From NCBI GenBank assembly GCA_017549485.1, contig JAFYUT010000102.1:1-35072 (forward strand): DNA of 35,072 nucleotides, read 5' to 3'. Origin of the DNA: Akkermansia sp. GTDB taxonomy: Bacteria; Verrucomicrobiota; Verrucomicrobiia; Verrucomicrobiales; Akkermansiaceae. The translations under genes and the position numbers were made by a program. The notes under the pieces are model-generated. The model did not search any database. It saw only the letters and a program-made list of their open reading frames with translations, and was not told where the DNA came from. Positions 1 to 8,225 of this stretch are shown in pieces. Position 1 is the stretch's first letter. Every line of letters begins with the position of its first letter.

Positions 1-138
1 CGCGCCGGCATGAACCTGAGCGTAGGCGCCACCCACCGTCTGAACGACGACTGGAGCGTCAATGCCACCTACAACCTCGAGCTGATGCAGAACATCACCT
101 CTCACGGTTTGAATGTAGGCGCTACCTACAGCTTCTGA
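1..138 (+). CDS. Outer-membrane beta-barrel protein, C-terminal end only (autotransporter-like)
   Basis: The window opens inside a reading frame whose last 45 residues are visible, ending in a TGA at 136-138. The pieces alternate polar and hydrophobic residues as in amphipathic strands (LSVGATHRLNDDWSVNATY, then LNVGATYSF) and the chain ends in Phe, the usual outer-membrane barrel insertion signal. Two short strand-turn-strand units with D/N-rich turns fit the last hairpins of an autotransporter or similar barrel domain. The passenger or N-terminal part lies outside the window, so the specific family cannot be named. A perfect hairpin follows 14 nt after the stop. Confidence 0.7.
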   Translation, partial: RAGMNLSVGATHRLNDDWSVNATYNLELMQNITSHGLNVGATYSF

Positions 139-152
139 TGAGGAGCATAAAA

Positions 153-181
153 CGAAGCCCGAACATTGAGTTCGGGCTTCG
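153..181 (+). terminator. Hairpin after the beta-barrel gene
   Basis: Perfect 12-bp stem (cgaagcccgaac / gttcgggcttcg) with loop attga. There is no strong U run on the plus strand; on the minus strand the stem is followed by TTTTATG, so it may act in both directions between the two converging genes. Confidence 0.6.
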
Positions 182-220
182 AAACGGCAATCCTAACAAT
201 ATAGGTTTGAATAGTACGTT

Positions 221-254
221 AACATGGCAATTTGCAGGAGCAAATTGCCATGTT
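221..254 (-). terminator. Hairpin after nrdB
   Basis: Perfect 14-bp inverted repeat (aacatggcaatttg / caaattgccatgtt) with a 6-nt loop, starting 2 nt after the nrdB stop codon. The minus-strand 3' arm ends in TT but lacks a long U tract. With the hairpin at 153-181 it forms a double structure between convergent genes, so probably bidirectional termination or 3'-end protection. Confidence 0.6.
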
Positions 255-256
255 TC

Positions 257-1300
257 TTATAAATCATCCACCAGCGCTGTGCTCTTAGCGTAGGCGGTAG
301 AACGCGCTTCAAAGAAATCTGTTTTGATGAGGTTGGCGTTGCTGTATTGAGAAACCCAGGTGCAGGAATCTGGCTCGGTTTCATACCCCTCATACAGCGG
401 CTCGAACCCGAGGTCCATACAGCGCCGATTGGCAAGGAACCGTATGTAGTCGGTAATCAGGGTGGTAGAAAGCCCGGGGATTTCATCGCCGATGACATAG
501 CAGCCCCATGCAATCTCTTGCTCACAGCCCTCGCGTATCATAGCCCGGTATTCTTCCACCAGCTCGGGGGTGAAAAGTTCGGGCTGTTCGCGTTGGAGCT
601 CGCGAATGATGTTGCGGAAGAGCCAGAGGTGGGTGCTCTCATCGCGGTTGATGTAGCGGATTTCCTGTGCGGAGCCGGGCATTTTGTTGTTACGGCCCAA
701 GTTGTAGAAGAACATAAAGCCGCTGTAGAAATAGATACCCTCCAGAATGAAATTGGCCACCAGAGTGCGGGCAAAGTTGTGGGGCGTACGGTTGTTCTGG
801 AACTCATTATACAGATTGCCGATAAAGGTATTGCGGCGCAGCAAATGCTCATCGTTACGCCACTGGTAGAGTACCTCGGTGCGTTGCTGCGGCTCGCAGA
901 TGGTATCAAGCATGTAGCTGTAACTTTGGCTGTGTACCGCCTCTTGGAATGCTTGTATACACAAGCACAAGTTTACCTCATTGGCGGTGATATACTCACT
1001 TACGGAGGGGAGATTTGCGGTCTGGATGCTGTCCAAAAAGACAAGGAAGGAGAGAATCTTGTCAAACGCGCGTCGCTCTGCCGGACTGAGCTTGGGGTAA
1101 TCCCTCACGTCGGCAGAGAGGTTAATCTCCTCCGGAATCCAGAAATTATTCATCGCCTGGCGGTACCAACCGCTCACCCAAGCATACTTCATGTTATTGA
1201 AGTCGTTGAGGTTGGTGGTGTTGCCGTTGATGATGCGGCGGGCGAGTACTTCGGAGTCGCCCTGTGGGTTAAACAGTGGTCTGCGGGTTAACTGGCACAT
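257..1300 (-). CDS. nrdB: Class Ia ribonucleoside-diphosphate reductase, beta (radical) subunit
   Basis: 347 residues. It houses the diiron-tyrosyl radical centre that starts nucleotide reduction in NrdA, making dNDPs in the cytoplasm. All six iron ligands are visible in family order: Asp90, Glu120, His123 (EAVHSQSY), Glu187 (ILEGIYF), Glu221 and His224 (RDESTH). Tyr127, four residues after His123, matches the radical tyrosine of E. coli NrdB, which supports class Ia rather than the Tyr-less class Ic. The C-terminal tail ending VDDL fits the peptide that docks into NrdA. The ATG lies inside the end of nrdA (13-nt overlap), so the two are translationally coupled. Normal family length. Confidence 0.97.
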   Translation of the reverse strand: MCQLTRRPLFNPQGDSEVLARRIINGNTTNLNDFNNMKYAWVSGWYRQAMNNFWIPEEINLSADVRDYPKLSPAERRAFDKILSFLVFLDSIQTANLPSVSEYITANEVNLCLCIQAFQEAVHSQSYSYMLDTICEPQQRTEVLYQWRNDEHLLRRNTFIGNLYNEFQNNRTPHNFARTLVANFILEGIYFYSGFMFFYNLGRNNKMPGSAQEIRYINRDESTHLWLFRNIIRELQREQPELFTPELVEEYRAMIREGCEQEIAWGCYVIGDEIPGLSTTLITDYIRFLANRRCMDLGFEPLYEGYETEPDSCTWVSQYSNANLIKTDFFEARSTAYAKSTALVDDL

Positions 1301-3819
1301 GATTCACATTCTTCTACTTCGAGGCTTTTGGATCGGATATAATAGATGGTTTTCACCCCGCACTCCCATGCGAGGAGGTAAAGGTTGAGTATTTGACGGA
1401 GGGTGTATTCGTTGGTAATATACAGGTTGAGGCTTTGGGCTTGGTCAATATGGCGCTGGCGTATGCCGGCTGCGCGTACCGACCAGCTTTGGTCAATCTT
1501 ATGGGCGCTCTTGTAGTACCACATGGTGTCTATGGAGAGCTCAGGCGCTACGCGGGGCATGAGGCCACTCTTCTTTTCCTCCAAGAAGAAGAGTTTCATC
1601 ACGGGGTCGGTTCCGGCGGTGGTACCCGCAATAATACTGGTGCTGCCGGTAGGTGCTACGGCCAGCAGGTATGCGTTGCGTATGCCATGGGTTGCAACTT
1701 TTTCCCGCAATTCTTGCCAGTGCGGGGCGGTGTAGCCACGGCTCTCGAAATAGCGCCCGTTTTGCCACTCGCTTCCCTCAAAATGAGAGTATGCTCCTTT
1801 TTCTTTTGCTGTATCACAGCTGGCACTGATGGCTGCGTGATTGATTTGCTCAAAAAGAGCATCGGCAAATTGCAGGTGTTCGTCGCTTTCCCAGCGTATG
1901 CCGTGTTTGGCCAGCATGTGGTGGTAGCCACTTACGCCCAGACCAATGGGGCGGTAGCCGCGGTTGGTGATTTCGGCATAGGGCAGGGGATAGAGGTTAA
2001 GGTCTATCACGTTATCCAAGGCACGTACGGCGCTGCGGGTTATATCTGCCACTTCCTGCGGGTCGTTCACATTGATACGGCCCAGTGATAAGCTGGCCAA
2101 GTTGCACACCACAAAGTTGCCGGGCTTGGTGGTGGTAACAACCACTTGTTCGCCGTTGACGGTGGTGATAGTTTGGCTGAGGCTCTCTATGGCGCTCATA
2201 TTCTGAGCAATTTCGGTGCAGAGATTGCTGCAATAAATGATACCTTTGTGCTTGTTGGGGTTGGCACGGTTAACGATATCTCGGTTGAAGACGAACGGGG
2301 TGCCCGTCTCAACGGCGCTTTTGAGAATAAGGCGTACAAGGTCTTTGATGGGGACGCGGCGTTTGCTGATTCGGGAGTCTGCCACGCAGCTCAGGTAGCG
2401 TTGCTCCCACTCATCGCCATAGCTGTCTTCCAGTGCATATCCTTTGATGCTTTGTACCTCGTGCGGGCACATCATGTACCAATCTCCCTCTATGTTATCG
2501 CGCACCTGCTGCCAGAAATAATCCGGGTAACATACGGCGGGGAAAACATCATGAGCTTTGAGTCGGTCGTCTCCATTGTTGGTGCGCAGGGAGAGGAACT
2601 CCGGCAGGTCACGGTGCCATGCATCCAGATACACGGCCACGGCACCTTGGCGCACGCCCAGCTGGTCTACAGCCACAGCCGTATCATTGGCAAGACGAAT
2701 CCAACGGATGACACCACCTGCGGCGCCGGCAAACCCCCGAATGGCGCTGCCGCAGGCACGTACTTTACCGAAGTAAAGCCCCATGCCGCCACCGTATTTG
2801 CTCACCTGTGCAAAATTGTCTATGCTGCGGTAGATACCTTCCAAGCTGTCGGGTACGGTATCGATAAAGCAGGAGGAAAGCTGGTGGAAGGGTTTGCGAG
2901 CATTGGCAAGCGTGGGGGTTGCCACGGTTACTTTGAGGGTGCTGAGCATATCATAAAAGCGTTTTACCCATGTACTGCGTTCTTGCTGCTCGTGCATAGC
3001 CAAGTGCAAAGCAATGCCCAAGAACATTTCTTGCGGAGTTTCGGCAACGCGCCCACTGCGGGTGCGTATCAGGTAACGCCCATGCAGTAGTTCTAACCCC
3101 GAGATGTTGAAAAGCTTGTCTCTCTCTGCATCCAATAATTGGGCGAAGCTCTCAATTTCTGTACGGCTGTAATTTTTGAGAATGTAATCGCCATACAGCC
3201 CTTCTTTCGTGAAATGGTTGATTTTGTCGTACAGGTTGTTGATGCCGGTCTCGGCCTCGTATTTTGCCACACGGGTACGGAATTGCAGTAGCCAGAATCT
3301 TGCAGCAATCATCTCCCAATCCGGGGCGTCTCTTGTGGTCAGCTCCGCCGCTGCTTTAATGAGGTTGCCCAGCGCTATGTCATCCCCGTGCCCCTCTTTA
3401 CTGAAGGTGCGGAACTTTGTCGTAACCTGCTGAATATGGTATTCTTCAGTATCAAATTCTGCCTGAATCTCTTTGAGTACGGCATCCAGCGCCGGGCGGT
3501 TTTCAAAGTGTTGTAACAGGTGTTCTCGGGCGGCGCGAGCTCGCGTGCGTTCGTTGCGGTATAATATAAAGCGCTTGGCTGCCTCGTAGTGGCCTGCTAC
3601 CATCAGGCTTTCTTCCACTTGGTCTTGTATGCTCTCTACGGCTACTACTTCTGCCCCATGAGACCTCAAGCTGGACTCAATGCTCACGGCTAAGCGGGCT
3701 ACCTCGCTCTCCGTGTCGCTCATCCCTACACTCTCAAAAGCGAGCCGTATCACTCGCTCTATTTTCTCTCGCCGGTACTCGGTTGTTTGTCCGTTTCGCT
3801 TCTTTATCTTCATGACCAC
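1288..3819 (-). CDS. nrdA: Class Ia ribonucleoside-diphosphate reductase, alpha (catalytic) subunit
   Basis: 843 residues from a GTG at 3817-3819; an ATG two codons later (3811-3813) is an equally good start. Reduces NDPs to dNDPs with NrdB. Residues about 3-95 form an ATP-cone, so overall activity is probably ATP/dATP controlled. Catalytic residues are visible: Cys317 (SSCF) and Cys572 (VVCNLA) as the redox pair, Asn532-Cys534-Glu536 (SNLCTEI) as the thiyl-radical site, and the radical-transfer pair Tyr826-Tyr827. The C-terminal shuttle cysteines are Cys838 and Cys841 (CESC). First gene of a two-gene operon with nrdB and divergent from uvrC. I saw no NrdR-box pair in the upstream region. Confidence 0.97.
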   Translation of the reverse strand: MVMKIKKRNGQTTEYRREKIERVIRLAFESVGMSDTESEVARLAVSIESSLRSHGAEVVAVESIQDQVEESLMVAGHYEAAKRFILYRNERTRARAAREHLLQHFENRPALDAVLKEIQAEFDTEEYHIQQVTTKFRTFSKEGHGDDIALGNLIKAAAELTTRDAPDWEMIAARFWLLQFRTRVAKYEAETGINNLYDKINHFTKEGLYGDYILKNYSRTEIESFAQLLDAERDKLFNISGLELLHGRYLIRTRSGRVAETPQEMFLGIALHLAMHEQQERSTWVKRFYDMLSTLKVTVATPTLANARKPFHQLSSCFIDTVPDSLEGIYRSIDNFAQVSKYGGGMGLYFGKVRACGSAIRGFAGAAGGVIRWIRLANDTAVAVDQLGVRQGAVAVYLDAWHRDLPEFLSLRTNNGDDRLKAHDVFPAVCYPDYFWQQVRDNIEGDWYMMCPHEVQSIKGYALEDSYGDEWEQRYLSCVADSRISKRRVPIKDLVRLILKSAVETGTPFVFNRDIVNRANPNKHKGIIYCSNLCTEIAQNMSAIESLSQTITTVNGEQVVVTTTKPGNFVVCNLASLSLGRINVNDPQEVADITRSAVRALDNVIDLNLYPLPYAEITNRGYRPIGLGVSGYHHMLAKHGIRWESDEHLQFADALFEQINHAAISASCDTAKEKGAYSHFEGSEWQNGRYFESRGYTAPHWQELREKVATHGIRNAYLLAVAPTGSTSIIAGTTAGTDPVMKLFFLEEKKSGLMPRVAPELSIDTMWYYKSAHKIDQSWSVRAAGIRQRHIDQAQSLNLYITNEYTLRQILNLYLLAWECGVKTIYYIRSKSLEVEECESCAS

Positions 3820-3844
3820 CGCAGTATGTTGTATGTTGAACGCA

Positions 3845-3872
3845 ATATTACCGCCATATTTTCTAAAGTCAA
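3845..3872 (-). promoter_or_regulatory. Promoter of nrdAB
   Basis: On the minus strand TTGACT (3867-3872), 16-nt spacer and TAATAT (3845-3850). It leaves about 25-30 nt of leader before nrdA, so this gene is leadered, unlike several others in the window. Confidence 0.6.
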
Positions 3873-4070
3873 GTAATTTTATAGAGATTCTAGGAATTGT
3901 TTTAAAGTTGCTTTTTTATCCATTGAAAATGAAGCGTGTTTTAAAATAAGGCAGCGGCAGAAAATGGACTGATTCGGGAGATTGAGAGTGGGGCATGCTG
4001 AATTTGACCGGGTGCCGCCTAGAATTCTACCATTCTCTGCACCGTAGTGATACCATGACAAGCAGAACAA

Positions 4071-4098
4071 TTGCGGCGGGGAAAGAAACAAGTATAAT
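4071..4098 (+). promoter_or_regulatory. Promoter of uvrC (leaderless geometry)
   Basis: TTGCGG (4071-4076), 16-nt spacer, perfect TATAAT (4093-4098). Only 7 nt separate the -10 box from the ATG at 4106, so transcription should begin at or within 1-2 nt of the start codon. Confidence 0.6.
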
Positions 4099-4105
4099 AA
4101 CGGCT

Positions 4106-5656
4106 ATGGCGAAGGTGGATTTGAAAGAGAAATGGCGCAAGAGCCCGCATCGCCCCGGTGTGTATCTGATGAAAGGAGACGGCGGGGGCATTATCTATGT
4201 GGGCAAAGCCAAAGACCTCAAACGCCGCCTGAGTAATTATTTTTCTCCCTCACGCGCCACGCTGGAGAACAGTAAAACCCGCGCCCTTATCGCCGCGATA
4301 GAGGATTTTGATTATTACGAGGTGCGCAATGACCAAGAGGCTCTTATCTTGGAGCAAAAACTTATCAAAGAATACCGCCCGCACTATAATGTGCAACTGA
4401 GGGACGATAAACGCTACCTGCTGTTGCGGGCATCTCGGCAAGAGGAGCTGCCCCGTTTCTCACTGGTGCGTTTACGCAAAGACGACGGTGCACGCTATAT
4501 CGGCCCCTTTGTGCATTCTACGGCTCTCAAAGAGACGGTAGAGTGGTTGAATCACCGTTTTCGTCTGCGCACCTGCACATGTCGGCATCCCGGGGAAGAG
4601 CAGTACCGCCATTGCCATGATGATGTGATTCGGCAATGCTCAGCCCCCTGCATAGGCCGTGTCTCGGCAGAGGAGTACCGGGCGCAATTTGATGCCGCAC
4701 TTGCTTTGTTGGAGGGTGGCGCGCGCAAGGAACACATAGATGCCCTTACTCAAGAGATGATGGAGGCCTCGGAGGCGCTGGATTTCGAGCGTGCGGCACG
4801 ATTGCGTGATATCCGCGAGAATATCTTGAAAACGTTAGAGCCTGCGCGGCGCTTTACACGTGGTACGCCTGATTTACCCGGAACGGTCAACCCGGAACAA
4901 GACCTCGCTGAACTGGGCGCTGCCTTGGGCATGGCGCAGCCCCCGGCCATTATGGAGTGCTTTGATATTTCTAACCTGTCAGATAACCACATCGTGGCTT
5001 CCATGGTGCGTTTTACCAACGGTAAACCTGATAATAAAGCCTATCGTCGCTACCGTATTCGCGGTGTAGAGGGGCAGAATGATTTTGCCTCTATGTTAGA
5101 AGTGGTGCGCCGCCGATACTCGCGTATTGTGAATGAAAGTGCCGCTCTTTTTGATAAACCGGCAGAGGTGGGCACTTATGCATGGCTTAAGCAGTTGAGC
5201 GCCGAGGGAAACGCCCCCATTACGGTGCCTGATTTAGTGGTGGTGGATGGCGGTAAAGGCCAGCTTGCCATTGCTGTGGATGTGTTGGCAGAAGTCGGTC
5301 TGGTGGACATGCCCGTCATCGGCCTGGCCAAGAGAGATGAAGAGGTATATTTCCCGCGCGAAAGCGAGCCCTTGGTGCTGAATAAAGACAGCGGTGCACT
5401 GAAACTGTTGCAGCGCCTGCGTGATGAAGCTCACCGCTTTGCCAATAATTACAATGAGCTTCTGGTGCGTAAACGAGTGAGAGAGAGTAAGCTGGATGCC
5501 TTCCCGGGCATGACCCCCAAGCGCAAGGAGTTGCTGCTGGCACGTTTTCATACCGTGCCCGGCATTCGTGCGCGCTCTGCTGCAGAAATTGCCGAGCTCC
5601 CCGGCATTTCAAAGGCTTGGGCAGAAAAGTTTGCCTCTTGGTTGCAGGATAATTAA
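4106..5656 (+). CDS. uvrC: UvrABC excinuclease subunit C
   Basis: 516 residues. Makes both incisions flanking the lesion in nucleotide excision repair after UvrA and UvrB have loaded. Order of domains: GIY-YIG nuclease (GVY at 18-20, YVG at 31-33), a Cys cluster (CTC...C...CSAPC) fitting the reported iron-sulfur site, a UVR motif that binds UvrB near 208-240, an RNase H-like endonuclease half with DISN (about 286) and DGGKGQL (about 381), and C-terminal helix-hairpin-helix motifs. The frame stays open 37 codons further 5' to 3995, but homologs start shortly before the KPGVY-like motif, and a TATAAT box ends 7 nt before the chosen ATG. It is a single gene, divergent from nrdAB. Confidence 0.95.
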   Translation: MAKVDLKEKWRKSPHRPGVYLMKGDGGGIIYVGKAKDLKRRLSNYFSPSRATLENSKTRALIAAIEDFDYYEVRNDQEALILEQKLIKEYRPHYNVQLRDDKRYLLLRASRQEELPRFSLVRLRKDDGARYIGPFVHSTALKETVEWLNHRFRLRTCTCRHPGEEQYRHCHDDVIRQCSAPCIGRVSAEEYRAQFDAALALLEGGARKEHIDALTQEMMEASEALDFERAARLRDIRENILKTLEPARRFTRGTPDLPGTVNPEQDLAELGAALGMAQPPAIMECFDISNLSDNHIVASMVRFTNGKPDNKAYRRYRIRGVEGQNDFASMLEVVRRRYSRIVNESAALFDKPAEVGTYAWLKQLSAEGNAPITVPDLVVVDGGKGQLAIAVDVLAEVGLVDMPVIGLAKRDEEVYFPRESEPLVLNKDSGALKLLQRLRDEAHRFANNYNELLVRKRVRESKLDAFPGMTPKRKELLLARFHTVPGIRARSAAEIAELPGISKAWAEKFASWLQDN

Positions 5657-5677
5657 CCCCCTTTTATTTTATGGGGG
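5657..5677 (+). terminator. Weak hairpin after uvrC
   Basis: Five C, an 11-nt AT loop and five G directly after the uvrC stop. The stem is short and the U run that follows is broken, so termination strength is doubtful. The stretch 5678-5782 has a T8-G8 run at 5716-5731 and nothing else I recognise. Confidence 0.35.
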
Positions 5678-5782
5678 CTTGCTTGTATCCTGATTTTTTT
5701 GTGAGATGCCTTTTGTTTTTTTTGGGGGGGGAGCAAAGCCGTGGGAAATTTTTGATAATTGAGTATTCAATTTGTCAGACGT

Positions 5783-5812
5783 AAAAAAGATCTCCGCCGA
5801 TAAGGCGGAGAT
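5783..5812 (-). terminator. Intrinsic terminator of the zinc-ribbon operon
   Basis: Perfect 9-bp stem (atctccgcc / ggcggagat) with a 5-nt loop; on the minus strand it is followed by CTTTTTT. It lies about 75 nt after the stop of the last gene of the 8297-5886 operon. Confidence 0.8.
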
Positions 5813-5826
5813 TCGGGTAGTCGATA

Positions 5827-5865
5827 GGGATAATATGTTCCCCGAATAAGGCTACATATTATCCC
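5827..5865. repeat. Inverted repeat, possible RNA structure in the operon's 3' region
   Basis: 11-bp perfect inverted repeat gggataatatg / catattatccc around a 17-nt loop. The loop holds cccgaat (5841-5847), complementary to attcggg (5811-5817) beside the terminator stem, so an H-type pseudoknot or alternative pairing is possible. Function unknown. Confidence 0.45.
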
Positions 5866-5885
5866 AATGAAAAAGACGGTAAGTT

Positions 5886-6653
5886 TTATAAACCCAAAAT
5901 TTGCTTTTTTTTCTGTTCAAATTCAGCTTGAGTGATAATTCCCTTATCCATTAAATCTTTGAATTTGATTATTTCATCAACTGATGATACAGGCGTAATT
6001 TCTAATTGTGTTTGAGGCGTCGCTTTTGATGTTATGGTATGTAAAAATTCCAATAGCTTTTGTGCATTTTGCATGGCCTGATTGTAAGCCCAGCTACCAC
6101 TTTTACAGGAGAACGGAAGTATATTTACTGTAATATTGTTACGGTAGACATTGTTCAGCGTTATGGAAATATCTAAGGTCCTTACTTCTTTTTTCGTCTT
6201 TTTTCTCCCTGTAATTGCTCCTGTTATGGCACCGACCCCACCGAACAACAAGCCTCCGACCAAAGCTCTCCCTAATCCTCCTTCTGTAATGGTATCTCCG
6301 TCTTCCCGTAATTTGTAATCAATAATTTCATCATATCGGTATAGCGTGGGATTTGTTGGTTTTTTATCATAAGATGCATACCATCGTCTCATGGAAGCAT
6401 CTTCGCGAAAATAATAGGAGCCGACTTTGAGCTCTCTTGTTTCATTGAAATGCCGAAAGAGCTGGTAATTTTTTTCCATTTCATGTAATCGGGTATTGAA
6501 GGTTTCCAGCGTTTGTAACGGTAGAACTTCATAATCAAGGTCAACCCTGTTTACGCAATTATTGCAGATTGCTATCTTGTTTTTTATTCTGGTTGCCATC
6601 ATGCCGATTTTTGCTCCGCATATAGGGCAGTATTCAGTAGTAAATAGACCCAT
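5886..6653 (-). CDS. Zinc-ribbon / glycine-zipper / SHOCT protein, function unknown
   Basis: 255 residues from the ATG at 6651-6653. The N-terminus has two Cys pairs (CPIC...CNNC) fitting a zinc ribbon of the DUF4428 type. A middle strand-rich region (YRYDEIIDYKLREDG) leads into a Gly/Ala-rich segment (GRALVGGLLFGGVGAITGAI) that looks like a glycine zipper able to insert in a membrane. The last 30 residues (IIKFKDLMDKGIITQAEFEQ) are a SHOCT motif, often seen at the ends of membrane-associated or oligomerising proteins. An upstream in-frame start at 6707 would overlap the preceding gene by 20 nt and add residues with no zinc-ribbon look. Last gene of the AT-rich operon. Biochemical role not known. 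Confidence 0.8.
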   Translation of the reverse strand: MGLFTTEYCPICGAKIGMMATRIKNKIAICNNCVNRVDLDYEVLPLQTLETFNTRLHEMEKNYQLFRHFNETRELKVGSYYFREDASMRRWYASYDKKPTNPTLYRYDEIIDYKLREDGDTITEGGLGRALVGGLLFGGVGAITGAITGRKKTKKEVRTLDISITLNNVYRNNITVNILPFSCKSGSWAYNQAMQNAQKLLEFLHTITSKATPQTQLEITPVSSVDEIIKFKDLMDKGIITQAEFEQKKKQILGL

Positions 6654-6687
6654 GGTGTATTTGTGATTTAGGTTATTGAAGATAGAA

Positions 6688-7404
6688 TCAGTACATTTTT
6701 TTTGCATCTAGTATTACCAAATCTTCGCTGATGTAGACGCGATTGCCATTTTTTGCATCGGCATAGAAAATGAGTTCGCTTGCTGTGCTGTAATTGTCAG
6801 ATACGTCCACATTCCAAATAATATCCATGTATTTGGCTGTCGCTGCTTTTTCTGCGACCAGAGGAAGCAATTTATTGATTTTTTTAATACGTTGAACACC
6901 ATATCTTGCAATAGTTTTGTCAAAACCTTTGCCCTTTTGTGTAGGAATAGGGGATATCGCTCCATCTAATATAATGGCCTTATGTGGCTTTGCCGGACTC
7001 TTTGTTTGCGGCTGTTTGGGCGACTCTTTTATCGTGATTGTCGTTTTTTCGGAATTTTTCTTATGAAGAGAGTCTGTCCTAGTTTGGGGAACTTCGGTTT
7101 GTTGACCTGAATTAGGCTGCGGTTCGTTTTCTGACTGATTGTTATGTTTATTTACATTACTGATGATACCAACTGCCAAAGTGCATACCAAAAAGAGTGT
7201 AATACATCCGCAGCCTTTTTTGCCATTTGCCGAATTATCGGCTGCCGGCGGAAGAATCGCCGGTGGAACCTTCGGAAGCTGGGTAGGAAGTGAATCTGAA
7301 GGCGGTGGTGTAGAGGCAGACAAGTTTTCGTTGATTGCTTGTCCACACTTTATACAGAAACGCGCGTGTGGTGGTATGGGGTGGTCGCAATGTTTGCAAT
7401 TCAT
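6688..7404 (-). CDS. Zinc-ribbon membrane protein of unknown function
   Basis: 238 residues. It opens with a rubredoxin-like zinc ribbon (CKHC at 3-6 and CIKCG at 17-21), then a Pro/Ser linker, one hydrophobic segment at about 66-83 (CGCITLFLVCTLAVGII), a charged and Pro/Gln/Lys-rich stalk, and a C-terminal domain of about 95 residues that I do not recognise. The zinc ribbon should be cytoplasmic and the C-terminal domain across the membrane, though topology is inferred. The start lies 3 nt after the stop of the preceding gene, so co-translation is likely. AT-rich compared with neighbours outside the block. Confidence 0.8.
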   Translation of the reverse strand: MNCKHCDHPIPPHARFCIKCGQAINENLSASTPPPSDSLPTQLPKVPPAILPPAADNSANGKKGCGCITLFLVCTLAVGIISNVNKHNNQSENEPQPNSGQQTEVPQTRTDSLHKKNSEKTTITIKESPKQPQTKSPAKPHKAIILDGAISPIPTQKGKGFDKTIARYGVQRIKKINKLLPLVAEKAATAKYMDIIWNVDVSDNYSTASELIFYADAKNGNRVYISEDLVILDAKKMY

Positions 7405-7407
7405 ATA

Positions 7408-7977
7408 TTATCGATGTTGTTTAATGATTTCCAGCGCAGATGTAAATTTACCTAATAGCACGACAGCTTCTTCATATTCTTTTGTAGGATAATTAAACAT
7501 GCTTGCATATATTCCGAAACTGTGCCGTATGTAGTTATCTTTGCAATCGTTAAGCATAATTTCAATATTAAGGTCGAAAATAGCGCCCTCTTTTATTCCG
7601 AATCTCTGTTCAAATTCTACACAAGAACGTTTTGTCTCACGGAAGTTTTGGGTTTTGTAGTCCAGCAACTGAGCAAAGCTGAAATCTCGATTAATAACGC
7701 ACTTGCCTCTTTCTCGGCTTTTGAAAATAATGCCACTTATCTTTTCTTTGTATAGCTCCAAGTGAAAGATTTGATTGTTGGTATCGAGAGTTATGCTTCC
7801 GAATCGTCCGAAATTGATTGTTTGTTTCGGTATAATGGCTGTGCTTTTGGAGTCTTCTGTTTTGTGAACGGTCTGGTGTGTGTGTTCTGTTGTGTTGCAG
7901 TGTGCTTTTCGGGTGCCACATTGGGCACAATAAACTGCATCATCCGAAAGTTTGCTTCCACATTGATGACAATACAT
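7408..7977 (-). CDS. Zinc-ribbon protein with a domain shared with the 5886-6653 product
   Basis: 189 residues from the ATG at 7975-7977, chosen because the zinc ribbon (MYCHQCGSKL...YCAQCG) normally begins at residue 2-3; the frame is open for 12 more codons. A His/Thr-rich linker follows. The C-terminal part (FSFAQLLDYK, then FDLNIEIMLND, then a final helix) resembles by eye the strand pattern of the 5886-6653 protein (YRYDEIIDYK, then LDISITLNN, then a final helix) but lacks the glycine zipper and SHOCT tail. Third gene of the four-gene operon, starting 7 nt after the lipoprotein frame ends. Function unknown. Confidence 0.75.
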   Translation of the reverse strand: MYCHQCGSKLSDDAVYCAQCGTRKAHCNTTEHTHQTVHKTEDSKSTAIIPKQTINFGRFGSITLDTNNQIFHLELYKEKISGIIFKSRERGKCVINRDFSFAQLLDYKTQNFRETKRSCVEFEQRFGIKEGAIFDLNIEIMLNDCKDNYIRHSFGIYASMFNYPTKEYEEAVVLLGKFTSALEIIKQHR

Positions 7978-7984
7978 AATTTGT

Positions 7985-8206
7985 TTAATGGATTTGATAT
8001 AAGTTCTTATCAAATTTCCTCTTTGCTTCTTTTTTTATCTTTTCACTATATGCTTTGACTTCCGAGAGAGTCATTCCGTTGATACAGTCCAGAAAGGCTT
8101 TTTCGTCACCTTCAACGTTGATGGCAATAATCGCGAGTTCCGCCAAAATCGTATTTCTTTCTTCTTCTGACATGTCCTTGGTCAGCTCTATGATACTTTC
8201 TTTCAT
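7985..8206 (-). CDS. DUF6694-like protein, downstream part of a frame-broken lipoprotein gene
   Basis: 73 residues from the first ATG of this frame. The frame is open further upstream and would read KKTIDASTSDKMKES before the main body. This opening, the SEEER segment and the GMTLSEVKAYSEKIKKE ending resemble small bacterial lipoproteins of the DUF6694 kind. The missing signal peptide is present just upstream in another frame (8226-8297). A one-nucleotide loss in the T7 run at 8233-8239 would join both into one lipoprotein of about 100 residues. As it stands the protein would be cytoplasmic and truncated, unless frameshifting occurs. Family assignment is from memory and by eye. Confidence 0.6.
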   Translation of the reverse strand: MKESIIELTKDMSEEERNTILAELAIIAINVEGDEKAFLDCINGMTLSEVKAYSEKIKKEAKRKFDKNLYQIH

Positions 8207-8225
8207 TTTGTCCGAGGTGGATGCA

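Noticed and set aside
347..1291. Long plus-strand open frame opposite nrdB
   Set aside because: Antisense shadow of nrdB, which has all ligand residues in place; the shadow has no recognisable motif.
2146..3090. Long plus-strand open frame opposite nrdA
   Set aside because: Lies entirely over conserved nrdA coding sequence and shows no domain.
5716..5731. T8-G8 run after uvrC
   Set aside because: Simple sequence with no promoter or hairpin role visible.
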